Below are positions 26,834 through 36,280 of a stretch of DNA of 64,000 bases, one piece after another. The translations under genes and the position numbers were made by a program. Within the stretch, counting starts at the first letter, position 1, and every line of letters starts with the position of its first letter. The notes below the pieces were generated by a model, which saw nothing but the letters and a program-made list of their open reading frames with translations, was not told the DNA's origin and searched no databases. Origin of the DNA: Collinsella sp. TF06-26 (GTDB taxonomy: Bacteria; Actinomycetota; Coriobacteriia; Coriobacteriales; Coriobacteriaceae); the NCBI RefSeq assembly GCF_002232035.1, contig NZ_NKXR01000002.1, positions 62,001 through 126,000 on the forward strand, given 5' to 3'.

Positions 26834-27496
26834 CTAGATAGAGAAAAGTTTAGCAAGCTCGGCCACCGAGTGCACCACTGCATCGGCACCCGCCGCCTCA
26901 TGCTCACCCGGCGCCGCCGCGCCCGAATAGATGCCGATGCACGGCACGCCCATCGCGTGCGCACCCTCGACGTCGTTAAAGCGATCGCCGATCATCACGG
27001 CATCGTCCGCCGTCGCGCCGAGCGCCGCCAGGGCATCGCGAACCGAATCGGCCTTGGTCTCGCGCCCCTGCGGCGGATTCATGCCAACCACGGCTTCGAA
27101 CTGAGAAAGACCAAGCTCATGCACCATGTCGATGCATTTGGCCTCCATGCGTGACGTCGCCACGGCCATACGCTTGCCCCGGGCGGCCAACTCATCCAGC
27201 AGCTCGGGAATCCCATCGAACACGGGGTACTCCTCCGGTCCCAGCTCATCAAAAAAGGCGCGGTACTCGTCGGCCACCACAAGCGACTCCTCGCGGGAAA
27301 AGCCGTAAAAGTCGTGAAAGCTCTTCCACAGGGGCGGCCCGATCATGCGGCGCAGATCACCCATCTGCGTCTCCGAAAACCCGCGCGCAGCCAGCGTCTT
27401 GCGCGTCGAGGTCATCACTGCCCGACCCGTATCGGCCACCGTGCCGTCAAAATCGAACAGCACAACCGGCCGCTCGCAAAGTTGCAATGCCGCCAT
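26834..27496 (-). CDS. HAD family phosphatase (phosphoglycolate phosphatase-like)
   Basis: A 220-residue hydrolase with the nucleophile motif LFDFDGTVADT, the middle motif VATSRMEAKC and the last motif MIGDRFNDVEGA. The small helical cap after motif I places it with Gph or PpaX-like enzymes. Its substrate could be phosphoglycolate or another small phosphate ester. The start at 27496 follows GAAGAAGGG. It shares direction with the dipeptidase downstream (54-base gap). Confidence 0.85.
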   Translation of the reverse strand: MAALQLCERPVVLFDFDGTVADTGRAVMTSTRKTLAARGFSETQMGDLRRMIGPPLWKSFHDFYGFSREESLVVADEYRAFFDELGPEEYPVFDGIPELLDELAARGKRMAVATSRMEAKCIDMVHELGLSQFEAVVGMNPPQGRETKADSVRDALAALGATADDAVMIGDRFNDVEGAHAMGVPCIGIYSGAAAPGEHEAAGADAVVHSVAELAKLFSI

Positions 27497-27652
27497 CGGC
27501 ACCCTTCTTCCCCAGTTGATGATTTCCACACCACCGCTTCAAACTGTTGACTATTCAACAATTGAACCTAGCAATGTAGAGCAACTCCACTATACTTGTC
27601 GCACCTTGCTTTCAGAAGGCGGCGCTGCCGCGCCCCAACGAAAGGTGCAATT

Positions 27653-28513
27653 ATGTCTTTTGCCATCATAACCGACTCCACGTCGGACATCTCCCCCGCC
27701 CGCGCCCAAGAGCTCGGCATTTACGTGATTCCGCTGCATGTGATTATCGAGGGCGAGGACCTGCTCGACCAGGTGCAGATTACCGCCGAGGAGTACGTCG
27801 CCCGCATGGCCGGCTCCGAGCAGCTGCCGCACACCTCGCAGCCGAGCGCCGGCGAGTTCAAGGCACTCTTCGACCGCGTACGCGCCGACGGCCACGATAG
27901 CGCGATCTTTATCTCGCTATGCAGCGAGTGGTCCGCCTGCTATGCCAACGCATGCCTGACGGCCGAAACCCACGAGCTCGACGTGCGCTGCATCGATTCG
28001 CGCACCGGCTCGGGCGCCGAGGGCCTGCTGGTGGAGTACGCGCTGGCCATGCGCGAGGACGGCCGCAGCCTGGACGAGACCGAGGCACAGATCCGCGCGA
28101 CCCTGCCCGCCGCCCACCTGTTGCTGATTCCGCGCACGCTCGAGAACCTCGTTAAGAACGGCCGCGCGCCCAAGCTCGCCGGCCAGTTGACGCAGATGCT
28201 CAACATTCGCCTGGCCGTTTCGCCGGAGTGGAAATCGGGCGAGATCAAGGCCGTCAAAAAGGGCCGCGGCGCCAAGCGCATCGTTGCCAACACCATGACC
28301 GATTGCCTCGCATTTTTGGCCGAGCATCCGGGCTCCAGCGTGCGCGTACTCACGACCGGCGCCGCTGAGGAGCAAAAGCTCGTCAGCCAAGCGCTCGCAG
28401 GCCGGGACTACGTGGACGCCGGCACCGGCCCCATCGGCTGCACCATCGCCACCCATGTAGGCGTCGACGCCATCGCCATCAGCTACTGCCCTCGTTACCA
28501 GCCCATCCACTAG
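27653..28513 (+). CDS. DegV family fatty-acid-binding protein, copy A
   Basis: The 286-residue protein starts FAIITDSTSDISPA and contains YVIPLHVII, LPHTSQPSAGEF, CIDSRTGSGAEGLLV and CTIATHVGVDAI. These are hallmarks of DegV/FakB proteins, which hold a fatty acid and hand it to the kinase FakA for entry into phospholipids. No FakA-like gene is seen here. A second DegV protein is at 42470. An ACGAAAGG site precedes the start. Confidence 0.9.
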   Translation: MSFAIITDSTSDISPARAQELGIYVIPLHVIIEGEDLLDQVQITAEEYVARMAGSEQLPHTSQPSAGEFKALFDRVRADGHDSAIFISLCSEWSACYANACLTAETHELDVRCIDSRTGSGAEGLLVEYALAMREDGRSLDETEAQIRATLPAAHLLLIPRTLENLVKNGRAPKLAGQLTQMLNIRLAVSPEWKSGEIKAVKKGRGAKRIVANTMTDCLAFLAEHPGSSVRVLTTGAAEEQKLVSQALAGRDYVDAGTGPIGCTIATHVGVDAIAISYCPRYQPIH

Positions 28514-28526
28514 GGGCACCTTTACC

Positions 28527-28594
28527 ACTTGCGGTGGAATAGGAACTGTTTTTGGCTTATCAGCCGCAAATCAATCCCTATTCCACCGCAACTT
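28527..28594. repeat. Hairpin repeat, TTGCGGTGGAATAG family, copy 2
   Basis: CTTGCGGTGGAATAGG pairs with CCCTATTCCACCGCAA, and the arms match those of copy 1 at 25226-25295. The loop differs. It lies between two convergent genes and may serve as a terminator too. Confidence 0.75.
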
Positions 28595-28606
28595 AGAAAT
28601 CGGCGA

Positions 28607-28915
28607 TCAGCCCAGCGGACCCTGAAACAGTTCCTGATGAGTGCCCATTCTCACCAGCCTAATCACTGGGTTAGTCTTATGGGGAAGATAAAGAACGACC
28701 ACATCGACCAAGCCATCGGATAGGTGGAAATCGATGTGGCCGTTGTAGTTTCCGCCCGGGTTTGAGAGCTCGTGGGCGCCATACTCCGCCGGAAGTGACC
28801 CATGAGCCACAAGCTCTGCAACCGCCGCTTTAAACTCACTTTTTAGCTGCGGATGCATGCGCATCGTTCGTTTGTAGTCCACCTTAAATTGAGCCTCGAC
28901 TTTAATCTCGAACAT
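28607..28915 (-). CDS. YafQ/RelE-type mRNA interferase toxin
   Basis: The 102-residue protein starts MFEIKVEAQFKVDYKRT and ends VRMGTHQELFQ; the terminal His-x3-Phe pattern matches the catalytic end of YafQ toxins (family TIGR00053). Such toxins cut mRNA on the ribosome. The antitoxin gene lies two bases upstream. Internal residues such as LPAEYGAHELSNPGGNYNGH also follow the family. Toxicity is inferred, not shown. Confidence 0.87.
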   Translation of the reverse strand: MFEIKVEAQFKVDYKRTMRMHPQLKSEFKAAVAELVAHGSLPAEYGAHELSNPGGNYNGHIDFHLSDGLVDVVVLYLPHKTNPVIRLVRMGTHQELFQGPLG

Positions 28916-28917
28916 CG

Positions 28918-29217
28918 CTATTCCTCATCGAGGAATGACATAAGCTCATCAGCGTTATTGAATGACAGGCTATCGTCCGGCAAAATCCCCAGCTCATGAG
29001 CCTCGGCGATCACCATGGCGCGCCTCGTCACCTCGTTGGGCACCTCCGCCCTTCCTACAATCTCAAAAGGAATCTTTCGCTGATTTACCAGCTGCCGAAC
29101 AGCAAGATTGAGATAGGAATTGAGGCTGAGGCCGACCGAATCCAAGAACTCAGTCGCCTGCTCCTTGAGCCCCTCTTCGATTCGAACCGTCGTAGGCTTA
29201 ACTGTTGCTGTAGACAT
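28918..29217 (-). CDS. RelB/DinJ-family antitoxin
   Basis: A 99-residue ribbon-helix-helix protein: TTVRIEEGLKEQATEFLDSVGLS is the DNA-binding part, and the acidic C-terminal half would wrap around the toxin. Together with the toxin it should bind a palindrome upstream (29258-29307) and repress its own promoter. A GAGGAGGT ribosome site precedes the start. Confidence 0.87.
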   Translation of the reverse strand: MSTATVKPTTVRIEEGLKEQATEFLDSVGLSLNSYLNLAVRQLVNQRKIPFEIVGRAEVPNEVTRRAMVIAEAHELGILPDDSLSFNNADELMSFLDEE

Positions 29218-29257
29218 TTGCGACCTCCTCGCCCTCGTCTTTTACACCAGTATACCC

Positions 29258-29307
29258 AATACGCATGGCAATCTGATGTTAGATAACATCAGATTGCCAT
29301 GCGTATT
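29258..29307. promoter_or_regulatory. Perfect 23-base inverted repeat at the toxin-antitoxin promoter
   Basis: Arms AATACGCATGGCAATCTGAT plus GTT (29258-29280) and their exact complement (29285-29307) flank four bases. A minus-strand -10-like TATACT is at 29249-29254. The repeat would cover the -35 area of the antitoxin gene, as expected for an operator. A hairpin or terminator role for the gene at 29331 is less likely. Confidence 0.65.
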
Positions 29308-29330
29308 CATGTCGCGTGGGCACGATTGAT

Positions 29331-30089
29331 CTACATCAGCCCGCTGAGCGCAATGTCAACGGCCTCGTTGAGGTCGTCGGTAATGTGTACCAGATCCGGA
29401 TCGAGCGGGCTAATCATACCGGTGCTCATCACCGGGCCGTTGAGCCAGTCGAACAGGCCCTGCCAGTACTCGCTGCCCACCAACACGAGCGGCATGCGCT
29501 TGACCTTGTGCGTTTGCACCAGCGTGAGAACCTCGAACATCTCGTCGAGCGTGCCAAAGCCGCCGGGAAATACGATGGCGCCCGAGCTGTACTTAACGAA
29601 CATGGTTTTGCGCACAAAGAAGTAGCGGAAGTCCATGCCGAGGTTCACGTATTTGTTGAGCCCGTGCTCGTGCGGCAATTCAATGCCTAGGCCAACTGAC
29701 TTGCCGTTGACACTCGCCGCTCCCCTGTTGGCCGCTTCCATGATGCCAGGGCCGCCACCGGTGATGACCGCCACGCCACGTTGCGCGATCTTGCGCCCGA
29801 CGGTGCGCGCCGCCTTGTAGAGCGGATCGGTCTTGGGCGTGCGGGCGCTACCGAAGATAGTCACCGCAGGTCCAAGCTCGGCAAGTGCGCCAAAGCCATC
29901 GACAAACTCTGCCTGAATTCGCAGCACGCGCCAGGGGTCGGCGTGCAGCCAGTCAGTCGACTCCTCGGGCGCCAGCAGGTTGGCGTAGGTGTTGTCCTTA
30001 GGAATCATGGGGCCGCGCATGACCACGGGGCCGCGGCGGTACGTCTCGTCGTAGGCAGGCTCGCCCTCGACGTTCTCATTCTTAATCAT
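29331..30089 (-). CDS. LOG family (TIGR00730-like) nucleotide-processing protein
   Basis: A 252-residue Rossmann-fold protein with GGGPGIMEAANRGA and PGGFGTLDEMFE, the signature of LOG phosphoribohydrolases, which release a base from nucleoside monophosphates (cytokinin activation in plants). In bacteria the role is usually unknown. An N-terminal extension of about 70 residues precedes the core. The start at 30089 follows TAGGAG. A hairpin with a T-run upstream (30105-30158) separates it from tgt. Confidence 0.85.
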   Translation of the reverse strand: MIKNENVEGEPAYDETYRRGPVVMRGPMIPKDNTYANLLAPEESTDWLHADPWRVLRIQAEFVDGFGALAELGPAVTIFGSARTPKTDPLYKAARTVGRKIAQRGVAVITGGGPGIMEAANRGAASVNGKSVGLGIELPHEHGLNKYVNLGMDFRYFFVRKTMFVKYSSGAIVFPGGFGTLDEMFEVLTLVQTHKVKRMPLVLVGSEYWQGLFDWLNGPVMSTGMISPLDPDLVHITDDLNEAVDIALSGLM

Positions 30090-30104
30090 GGGTACTCCTA
30101 TCGA

Positions 30105-30158
30105 GAAAAAGAAAAACGGGCGAGGTCGACGCCATGCGTCAAACACCCGCCCGAACAT
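30105..30158 (-). terminator. Terminator between tgt and the LOG gene
   Basis: On the minus strand CGGGCGGGTG...GACGC pairs with GCGTC...CGCCCG and is followed by TTTTTCTTTTTC. Confidence 0.65.
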
Positions 30159-30302
30159 CAACTATTCGGTATGGTACCCACGATGCATCAAGCACTTACA
30201 AGCTATCGGCCAGCGGTCGCGCAGCCGGTGTCAGCGAATGTGACGACCGGCTGGCGCTCGACCATTGCCGTTGCCCACGCTCTGCAAGCGTGTCTGTCGC
30301 CC

Positions 30303-31442
<1,140 letters not shown>

Positions 31443-31564
31443 AAACTGGAACTCCTTGGTTGCGGTTCATACGCAGACCATTATACGAGCAACCATCGAA
31501 CCGCACCGACTCGACAGAAACTGGTGCATTAAATGACTACCCATGAGAGGCCTTCTACCAACAA

Positions 31565-31803
31565 CACAAATGCCGATGTTATGGCACCGACAGCGAAAAC
31601 CCGCCAGGGCGAGCAAGGTACCTTCAAGCAAAATGGCGCCGCAGGTTGAGCATAAGTCAGCGAGCGAGCCGCATTTGAGACAAGGTGACGTGAAACGAAA
31701 GGGCGCTGACCTTTCGGTCGCGCCCTTGAAGTTGAACGTCAGATTGTCCAAATGCGGCCCGCGCAGCGTCGGCCCGTTACGGCGTTTGGCAAAACGCCGT
31801 AAC
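31565..31803. ncRNA. Conserved three-stem intergenic element, copy 1
   Basis: In plus orientation the outer stem CCGCATTTG (31669-31677) pairs with CAAATGCGG (31749-31757), the middle stem TGACGT (31686-31691) with ACGTCA (31736-31741), and the inner hairpin GGGCGCTGACC with GGTCGCGCCC (31701-31725). A GTTACGGCGTTT hairpin (31776-31803) ends it, three bases from the SDR stop codon. The second copy at 34838-34999 keeps the fold with a different outer stem. The part at 31565-31650 looks like a partial extra copy. RNA or DNA function, and strand, are unknown. Confidence 0.55.
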
Positions 31804-31805
31804 CC

Positions 31806-32606
31806 CTACGGCCGCTGGCCCATGCCGCCCTCGAGGGTGACAGTCTCGCCGTTCATATACTTAAAGTCGGGGCCGCAAAGCTGAACGACCACGCGGCCGA
31901 TCTCCTTCTCGACGTCGCCGTAGTGGCCCGCCGGCGGCATGTGGACGTTGGCCTTGAACGCCTCGGGATAGGCATCCTGGAAGTTCTCGAGCGCAGCAGT
32001 CCAGGCAAGCGGGCAAACGATGTTGACGTTGATGCCGTCCTTGCCCCACTCGTTGGCGGCGACGCGAGTCAGGCCGCGGATGCCCTCCTTGGCGGCAGCA
32101 TAGCTGCACTGGCCATAGTTGCCAAACAGGCCGGCGCCCGAAGCAAAGTTGACCACGGAACCCTTGGTCTCCTTCAGGTGCGGATAGGCCTTCTGCATGT
32201 ACAGGTAGGTGGCATACAAGCCGGAGTAAATGGCCAGGTTGAACTGGTCCATAGTGTGGTCGGCAATGGTCACGCCCGAGGCGCTGGCCTGAGCGTTGTT
32301 AACGACGGCGTCGATGCGACCGAACTCCTCAATCGCCTTGTCGATAACGTTCTGCACGACGGCCTCGTTGTCCTGGCCGGCGGAGACATCGGCCTGAACA
32401 GGAAGAACCTTGACGCCGTACTCAGCCTCGAGAGACTCCTTGGCGGCCTCGAGCTTGGCGACGTTGCGGCCGGTGATGACGAGGTTCGCGCCCTCCTTGG
32501 CAAAGGCGATATCGATGCCGTAGCCGATGGAGCCAGCGGAGCCGTCCTTGAGCGTGGCCTTGCCGCCGCCGGTGACGATCACGGTCTTACCAGTGAAAAG
32601 TCCCAT
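31806..32606 (-). CDS. Short-chain dehydrogenase/reductase with expanded glycine loop
   Basis: A 266-residue NAD(P)-dependent oxidoreductase. The usual TGxxxGxG nucleotide loop is enlarged: TVIVTGGG is followed by KATLKDGSAG and then SIGYG. Catalytic Ser and the YAAAK motif are present (NFASGAGLF, CSYAAAKEGI), and VNNAQA replaces the common NNAG. Similarity is to FabG-like and hydroxysteroid-type enzymes, so a ketone or alcohol substrate is likely but unspecified. The start at 32606 follows AAAGGA. Confidence 0.82.
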   Translation of the reverse strand: MGLFTGKTVIVTGGGKATLKDGSAGSIGYGIDIAFAKEGANLVITGRNVAKLEAAKESLEAEYGVKVLPVQADVSAGQDNEAVVQNVIDKAIEEFGRIDAVVNNAQASASGVTIADHTMDQFNLAIYSGLYATYLYMQKAYPHLKETKGSVVNFASGAGLFGNYGQCSYAAAKEGIRGLTRVAANEWGKDGINVNIVCPLAWTAALENFQDAYPEAFKANVHMPPAGHYGDVEKEIGRVVVQLCGPDFKYMNGETVTLEGGMGQRP

Positions 32607-32894
32607 ACAAAGTCCTTTCAAATCGCGACGGGCCCGCCCGTCGACTGCGCGCATCCAACTTCACGCGCCAAAAGCTGAAATGCAACTTTAGCGGGTTCAA
32701 GTGAATAGAAAAGGCCTCGGTAGGCGAACGGCATAACGTCTTTCGGCGAAGGGATTGTCAAGTACAAACTGGATAAAGTGGCCGAATTTTTGCTATCGAC
32801 ACGAGTCATCGAACACGTTTTGAAACTTTGCTGCGGGGCGCGGGATGTCGGCGCGAGACTTTATCATAGGGTGACAAACAACGATGAGGAGCAC

Positions 32895-34664
32895 ATGCCT
32901 ATGACAGACGAGCTGGACCCCCAGACTCAACAGCATATTGATGATTCCGCAGACGTCACTGCAGATGCCGACGCTGTGACCTGCGATGATATTGACCTCG
33001 ACGGCCCATTCTTGGACGAAAGCGCTACGGCGGAAACCCCTGGCGCCGAAGATGCAGACGAGCAAAACGACGATGCGCCCGCTCAGGACGACCGCCCCGT
33101 ACAGGATGCTGCTCCGCAAGCTGCGGGCCCTATCGAGGTTTCTTCGGAAGAAGAGCTCGACGCCGTCATGGACTCCATGATGGATGCCGTCAAAGCGATG
33201 AAAGACGCCGTGGCCGACGCTGACGTTGACGCCGAGGAAGAGGAGGCCGCCGAGGCAGCCTCGACCTTCGTACCCGGCGAGACTCCGGTTGCCGACCAGG
33301 GCAGCACCATGCCCTCGTTTCTGCAGCTCGAGCATCCCACGATTGGCACCGATGCGGTCGACCCGCACGCAGCAGGCTTTTCTGTGATCGAAGGCGGTAC
33401 CGGCAATATCGCCGTGCCGCAGACTGCCGATGCGGACGCTGCCGACACCGCTCGCCCGACCGCCCCGCACTCCTCCGCCGCGAGCCGCGATCTGGGGACC
33501 GCTGTCTCGAACACTGCGAACGCCGTGGGCACCTTTATCGCCCAGGGTGCCTCGGCCATGCGCGAGATGAACGCCGCGAAAAAGGCACTTGCCGATGCCC
33601 GCGCCCACCTGGCCGAACTTGAGCAGCGCATTGCCGATCAGGCCGAGGAACTCGAGACGCGCCAGGATATCGCAGGCCGCTACGATCAGATCGTCGCCGA
33701 CCAGCGCCAGGCGATTGCCACGGCCCAAAAGACTGCAGCGGCCGCCGAGATTGATCGTGATGCCCACGCCTCCAAAGCGACAGAGCTCAAGGGTCAGCTC
33801 GAACAAATGAAGACAGAGGATGACGCGACTGAGCTCCGTCTGAAGGCCGCGCTCGACGCCGTGGAGGCCCGCGAGGCGAGCTCACGCGAGACCGGCAACC
33901 GCCTCGTTCGACGTCTTGAGGATTCCAAGCGCATCCGCGACAAGGTGAAGGCAGAGCGAGACGCCGGCATTGCCGCCGCACAACAAACCGTCGACGCCAC
34001 GCGCGCCCAGCTCGAGACGCTGCGTCATGAGTATGCCGAGCTGCAACGCAATCCCTCGGCAAATCCCGCCAACTATACGGTGCGCACCAGCGAGCTCTCG
34101 ATGCAGATTTCCGACACGGCAGATGCCCTGCGTAAAGCCGAAGAAGATGTCCCGCGCATCACCGCCGACCTTGAGCACTCGCTTGCCGCAGCCGAGCAGG
34201 CCGTCGAGCAGGCTCAAGCCCCTATCGCCGACGCAAAACGCGCGCACCAAGCCGTGACGACCGAAGCCGATGCCGCGCGCGACGAGCTGCAGACGGCGAA
34301 GACCGCCGCCGCGACTCGTCAGCGCGAACTGCGCGAGAAGATCGCCGCGGAGGACAAGGCACGCCGCGAGCAGGAGCAGACCATCGCCAACGCCCAAGCA
34401 GATGCCGCACATGCACAGTCGATCATCGAACAGGCGACCGAGGTGCACGACCACCCAGAAATCACTGAGTCGCTTGCAGGATCCTTGGCCCGAGACAAAG
34501 CCGAACACGCCGAGACCGAGCAAGAAGTCGACCAGCTCGAGGCCGCCGAAGACGACGTACGAGAGCGCACCCGCGACTCACGCATCAAATTCACCGGCGC
34601 CATCGTCTGCATCGTCGCCGCAATCCTGGTGATCATCCTAGTCTGGCTGTTCGCAAGCAAGTAG
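32895..34664 (+). CDS. Tail-anchored coiled-coil protein of unknown function
   Basis: The 589-residue protein is unfamiliar. It begins with an acidic, disordered region (residues 1-200) rich in Asp, Glu and Ala, then forms a long charged coiled coil (about 225-555; heptads such as ELEQRIADQAEELETRQ). It ends with one hydrophobic helix, TGAIVCIVAAILVIILVWLF, and the tail ASK. That shape suggests a membrane-tethered scaffold with its bulk in the cytoplasm, since no signal peptide is present. The start at 32895 has GATGAGGAG upstream; the frame extends to 32778 without support. It stands alone and is divergent from the SDR gene. Confidence 0.75.
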   Translation: MPMTDELDPQTQQHIDDSADVTADADAVTCDDIDLDGPFLDESATAETPGAEDADEQNDDAPAQDDRPVQDAAPQAAGPIEVSSEEELDAVMDSMMDAVKAMKDAVADADVDAEEEEAAEAASTFVPGETPVADQGSTMPSFLQLEHPTIGTDAVDPHAAGFSVIEGGTGNIAVPQTADADAADTARPTAPHSSAASRDLGTAVSNTANAVGTFIAQGASAMREMNAAKKALADARAHLAELEQRIADQAEELETRQDIAGRYDQIVADQRQAIATAQKTAAAAEIDRDAHASKATELKGQLEQMKTEDDATELRLKAALDAVEAREASSRETGNRLVRRLEDSKRIRDKVKAERDAGIAAAQQTVDATRAQLETLRHEYAELQRNPSANPANYTVRTSELSMQISDTADALRKAEEDVPRITADLEHSLAAAEQAVEQAQAPIADAKRAHQAVTTEADAARDELQTAKTAAATRQRELREKIAAEDKARREQEQTIANAQADAAHAQSIIEQATEVHDHPEITESLAGSLARDKAEHAETEQEVDQLEAAEDDVRERTRDSRIKFTGAIVCIVAAILVIILVWLFASK

Positions 34665-34667
34665 TCA

Positions 34668-34830
34668 TTGGGGACGTTCTTAAACGACTAGTCAAACAAG
34701 AACGTCCCCAACGACTAGCCCAATGACGAGAGTGGATAATCTCCCACTTTGAGCCCCCAAGCAGGCCAAAAACGGGAGATTATCCACTCTCATTCTGCAG
34801 GCACTCATTTAAGTACGTCCCCAATGAGTA
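34668..34830. repeat. Cluster of three inverted repeats
   Basis: IR1 has 14-base arms TTGGGGACGTTCTT (34668-34681) and the complement (34698-34711). IR2 has perfect 18-base arms GAGAGTGGATAATCTCCC (34728-34745) and the complement (34774-34791). IR3 has CACTCATT and AATGAGT around a second ACGTCCCC (34802-34830). No gene is present. The GGGGACGT word repeats within the cluster, as in REP-like elements. Confidence 0.75.
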
Positions 34831-34837
34831 CCTGCCG

Positions 34838-34999
34838 ATGCTTTGGCAAAGTCAGCGAAAACGCCCCTAAGCGAGCAAGGTGACGTGAAAGAGGGGGGGG
34901 GCATTGACCTTCTGGTCATGCCCGACGATTGAACGTCAGATTGCCGCTTAGGGGGTTTGCAGCGTCGGCCGGTTACGGCGTTTGTAAAACGCCGTAACC
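34838..34999. ncRNA. Conserved three-stem intergenic element, copy 2
   Basis: Outer stem CCCCTAAGCG (34864-34873) pairs with CGCTTAGGGG (34945-34954), middle stem TGACGT (34881-34886) with ACGTCA (34933-34938), and the inner hairpin GGGCATTGACC with GGTCATGCCC (34899-34923), with one bulged base at the same place as in copy 1. Conserved unpaired blocks are GAGCAAGG, GTGAAA and TTGAACG. A 13-base perfect hairpin (34971-34999) reaches the queA stop codon. Both copies therefore sit directly 3' of a minus-strand gene. Confidence 0.55.
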
Positions 35000-36216
35000 T
35001 ACAAAATGAGCATCGCGTCGCCAAAGCTGAAGAAGCGGTAGCGCTCTTCGATAGCAGCGGCGTAGGCATCCATGATCTGGTCGCGGGTGGCAAGCGCGCT
35101 TACGAGCATCATAAGCGTGGAGCGCGGCACGTGGAAGTTCGTGATCAGCGCGTCGACCACGTGATAGGTCGAGCCGGGCATGAGGTAGAGCTGCGTCGTA
35201 GCGTTCTCGCGCGCCACGATGTCGCCGCGGCCGAGCGTATCGGCCCCATCCTCGCGGCCCTCAAAATAGCGCGCCGTCACGGCCGGATCGGACACCGGTG
35301 CCTCAGCGTCAAAGGCGCTCTCGAGCGAGCGTACTGCGGTGGTGCCGACGGCGATCACGCGGTGCCCCTCGGCCTTCGCCTTATGCACGGCGTCGACAAC
35401 CTCCTGTGACACGTGGTAGCGCTCGGTGTGCATGACGTGCTGCGTGGGGTCGTCCTCCTCCACCAGACGGAAGGTATCAATACCCACCTCGAGCTCGACG
35501 GCGGCAAACTTCGCGCCCTTGGCCTCGATAGCGGCCATGAGCTCGGGGGTAAAGTGCAGACCCGCCGTAGGAGCGGCAGCCGAGTGCTCCTCCTTCATGG
35601 CGTAGACGGTCTGGTACTTCTCGGGATCGCCCTCGTAATCGGTAATGTAGGGCGGCAGCGGCACGTGACCGGCAGCATGAATGGCCTCGTCGAGCGTGCG
35701 CGGCTCGCCGGCGGCATTGCAGCCGGCCGGCTCAAAGCGCACCAGACGGCCTCCGCGGCTATCGGTGACAAAGTCGATGACCTCGGCCGTCAGCACCACG
35801 GGAGCCCCCTCGGGCGCATGGGCGCCACCGGCGCGATACTCAATCTGAGCACCGGGCTTCAGGCGCTTGCCCGGCTTGACCAGGCACTCCCAAACGTGGC
35901 CCAGCGGGTCAACATCCTCACGGCGCTTGAGCAGCAGCGTCTCGACCACGCCACCCGAGCCAGCCTTGCGACCGATAAGACGGGCCGGCATCACGCGCGT
36001 CTGGTTGATGACGAGCACATCGCCCGGCTCGATATAGTCGATGATGTCGCGGAAGATGCAGTGCTCAACGGTACCGCCATGCTCTAGCGGCGTTCCTGTC
36101 TCGGAGCCTTTGCGATCAACCACCAGCAGGCGGCAGGAGTCGCGCGGCTCGGCAGGAGCCTGGGCAATCAGTTCCTCAGGAAGGTTGTAGTCAAAATCAT
36201 CGGTACGCATAGACAC
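34999..36216 (-). CDS. queA: S-adenosylmethionine:tRNA ribosyltransferase-isomerase
   Basis: The 405-residue enzyme transfers and rearranges the ribose of AdoMet onto preQ1-tRNA, giving epoxyqueuosine. Conserved blocks are FDYNLPEELIAQAP, VLVINQTRVMPARL, HSAAAPTAGLHFTPELM and YHVVDALITNFHVPRSTL. It is somewhat longer than common QueA. The GTG start at 36216 has AAGGAG eight bases upstream. queH lies 64 bases upstream on the same strand, so the two last steps of queuosine synthesis are probably co-transcribed. Confidence 0.95.
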   Translation of the reverse strand: MSMRTDDFDYNLPEELIAQAPAEPRDSCRLLVVDRKGSETGTPLEHGGTVEHCIFRDIIDYIEPGDVLVINQTRVMPARLIGRKAGSGGVVETLLLKRREDVDPLGHVWECLVKPGKRLKPGAQIEYRAGGAHAPEGAPVVLTAEVIDFVTDSRGGRLVRFEPAGCNAAGEPRTLDEAIHAAGHVPLPPYITDYEGDPEKYQTVYAMKEEHSAAAPTAGLHFTPELMAAIEAKGAKFAAVELEVGIDTFRLVEEDDPTQHVMHTERYHVSQEVVDAVHKAKAEGHRVIAVGTTAVRSLESAFDAEAPVSDPAVTARYFEGREDGADTLGRGDIVARENATTQLYLMPGSTYHVVDALITNFHVPRSTLMMLVSALATRDQIMDAYAAAIEERYRFFSFGDAMLIL

Positions 36217-36280
36217 GTCGGATACTCCTTATATAGCTAAAGTCCGCTCTACATCCTAGCAGGCTGACGTCCCAAACGAA

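Noticed and set aside
31543-31884. A 113-codon frame in the spacer upstream of tgt
   Set aside because: It runs through the structured element and into the SDR gene antisense; no ribosome site or similarity.
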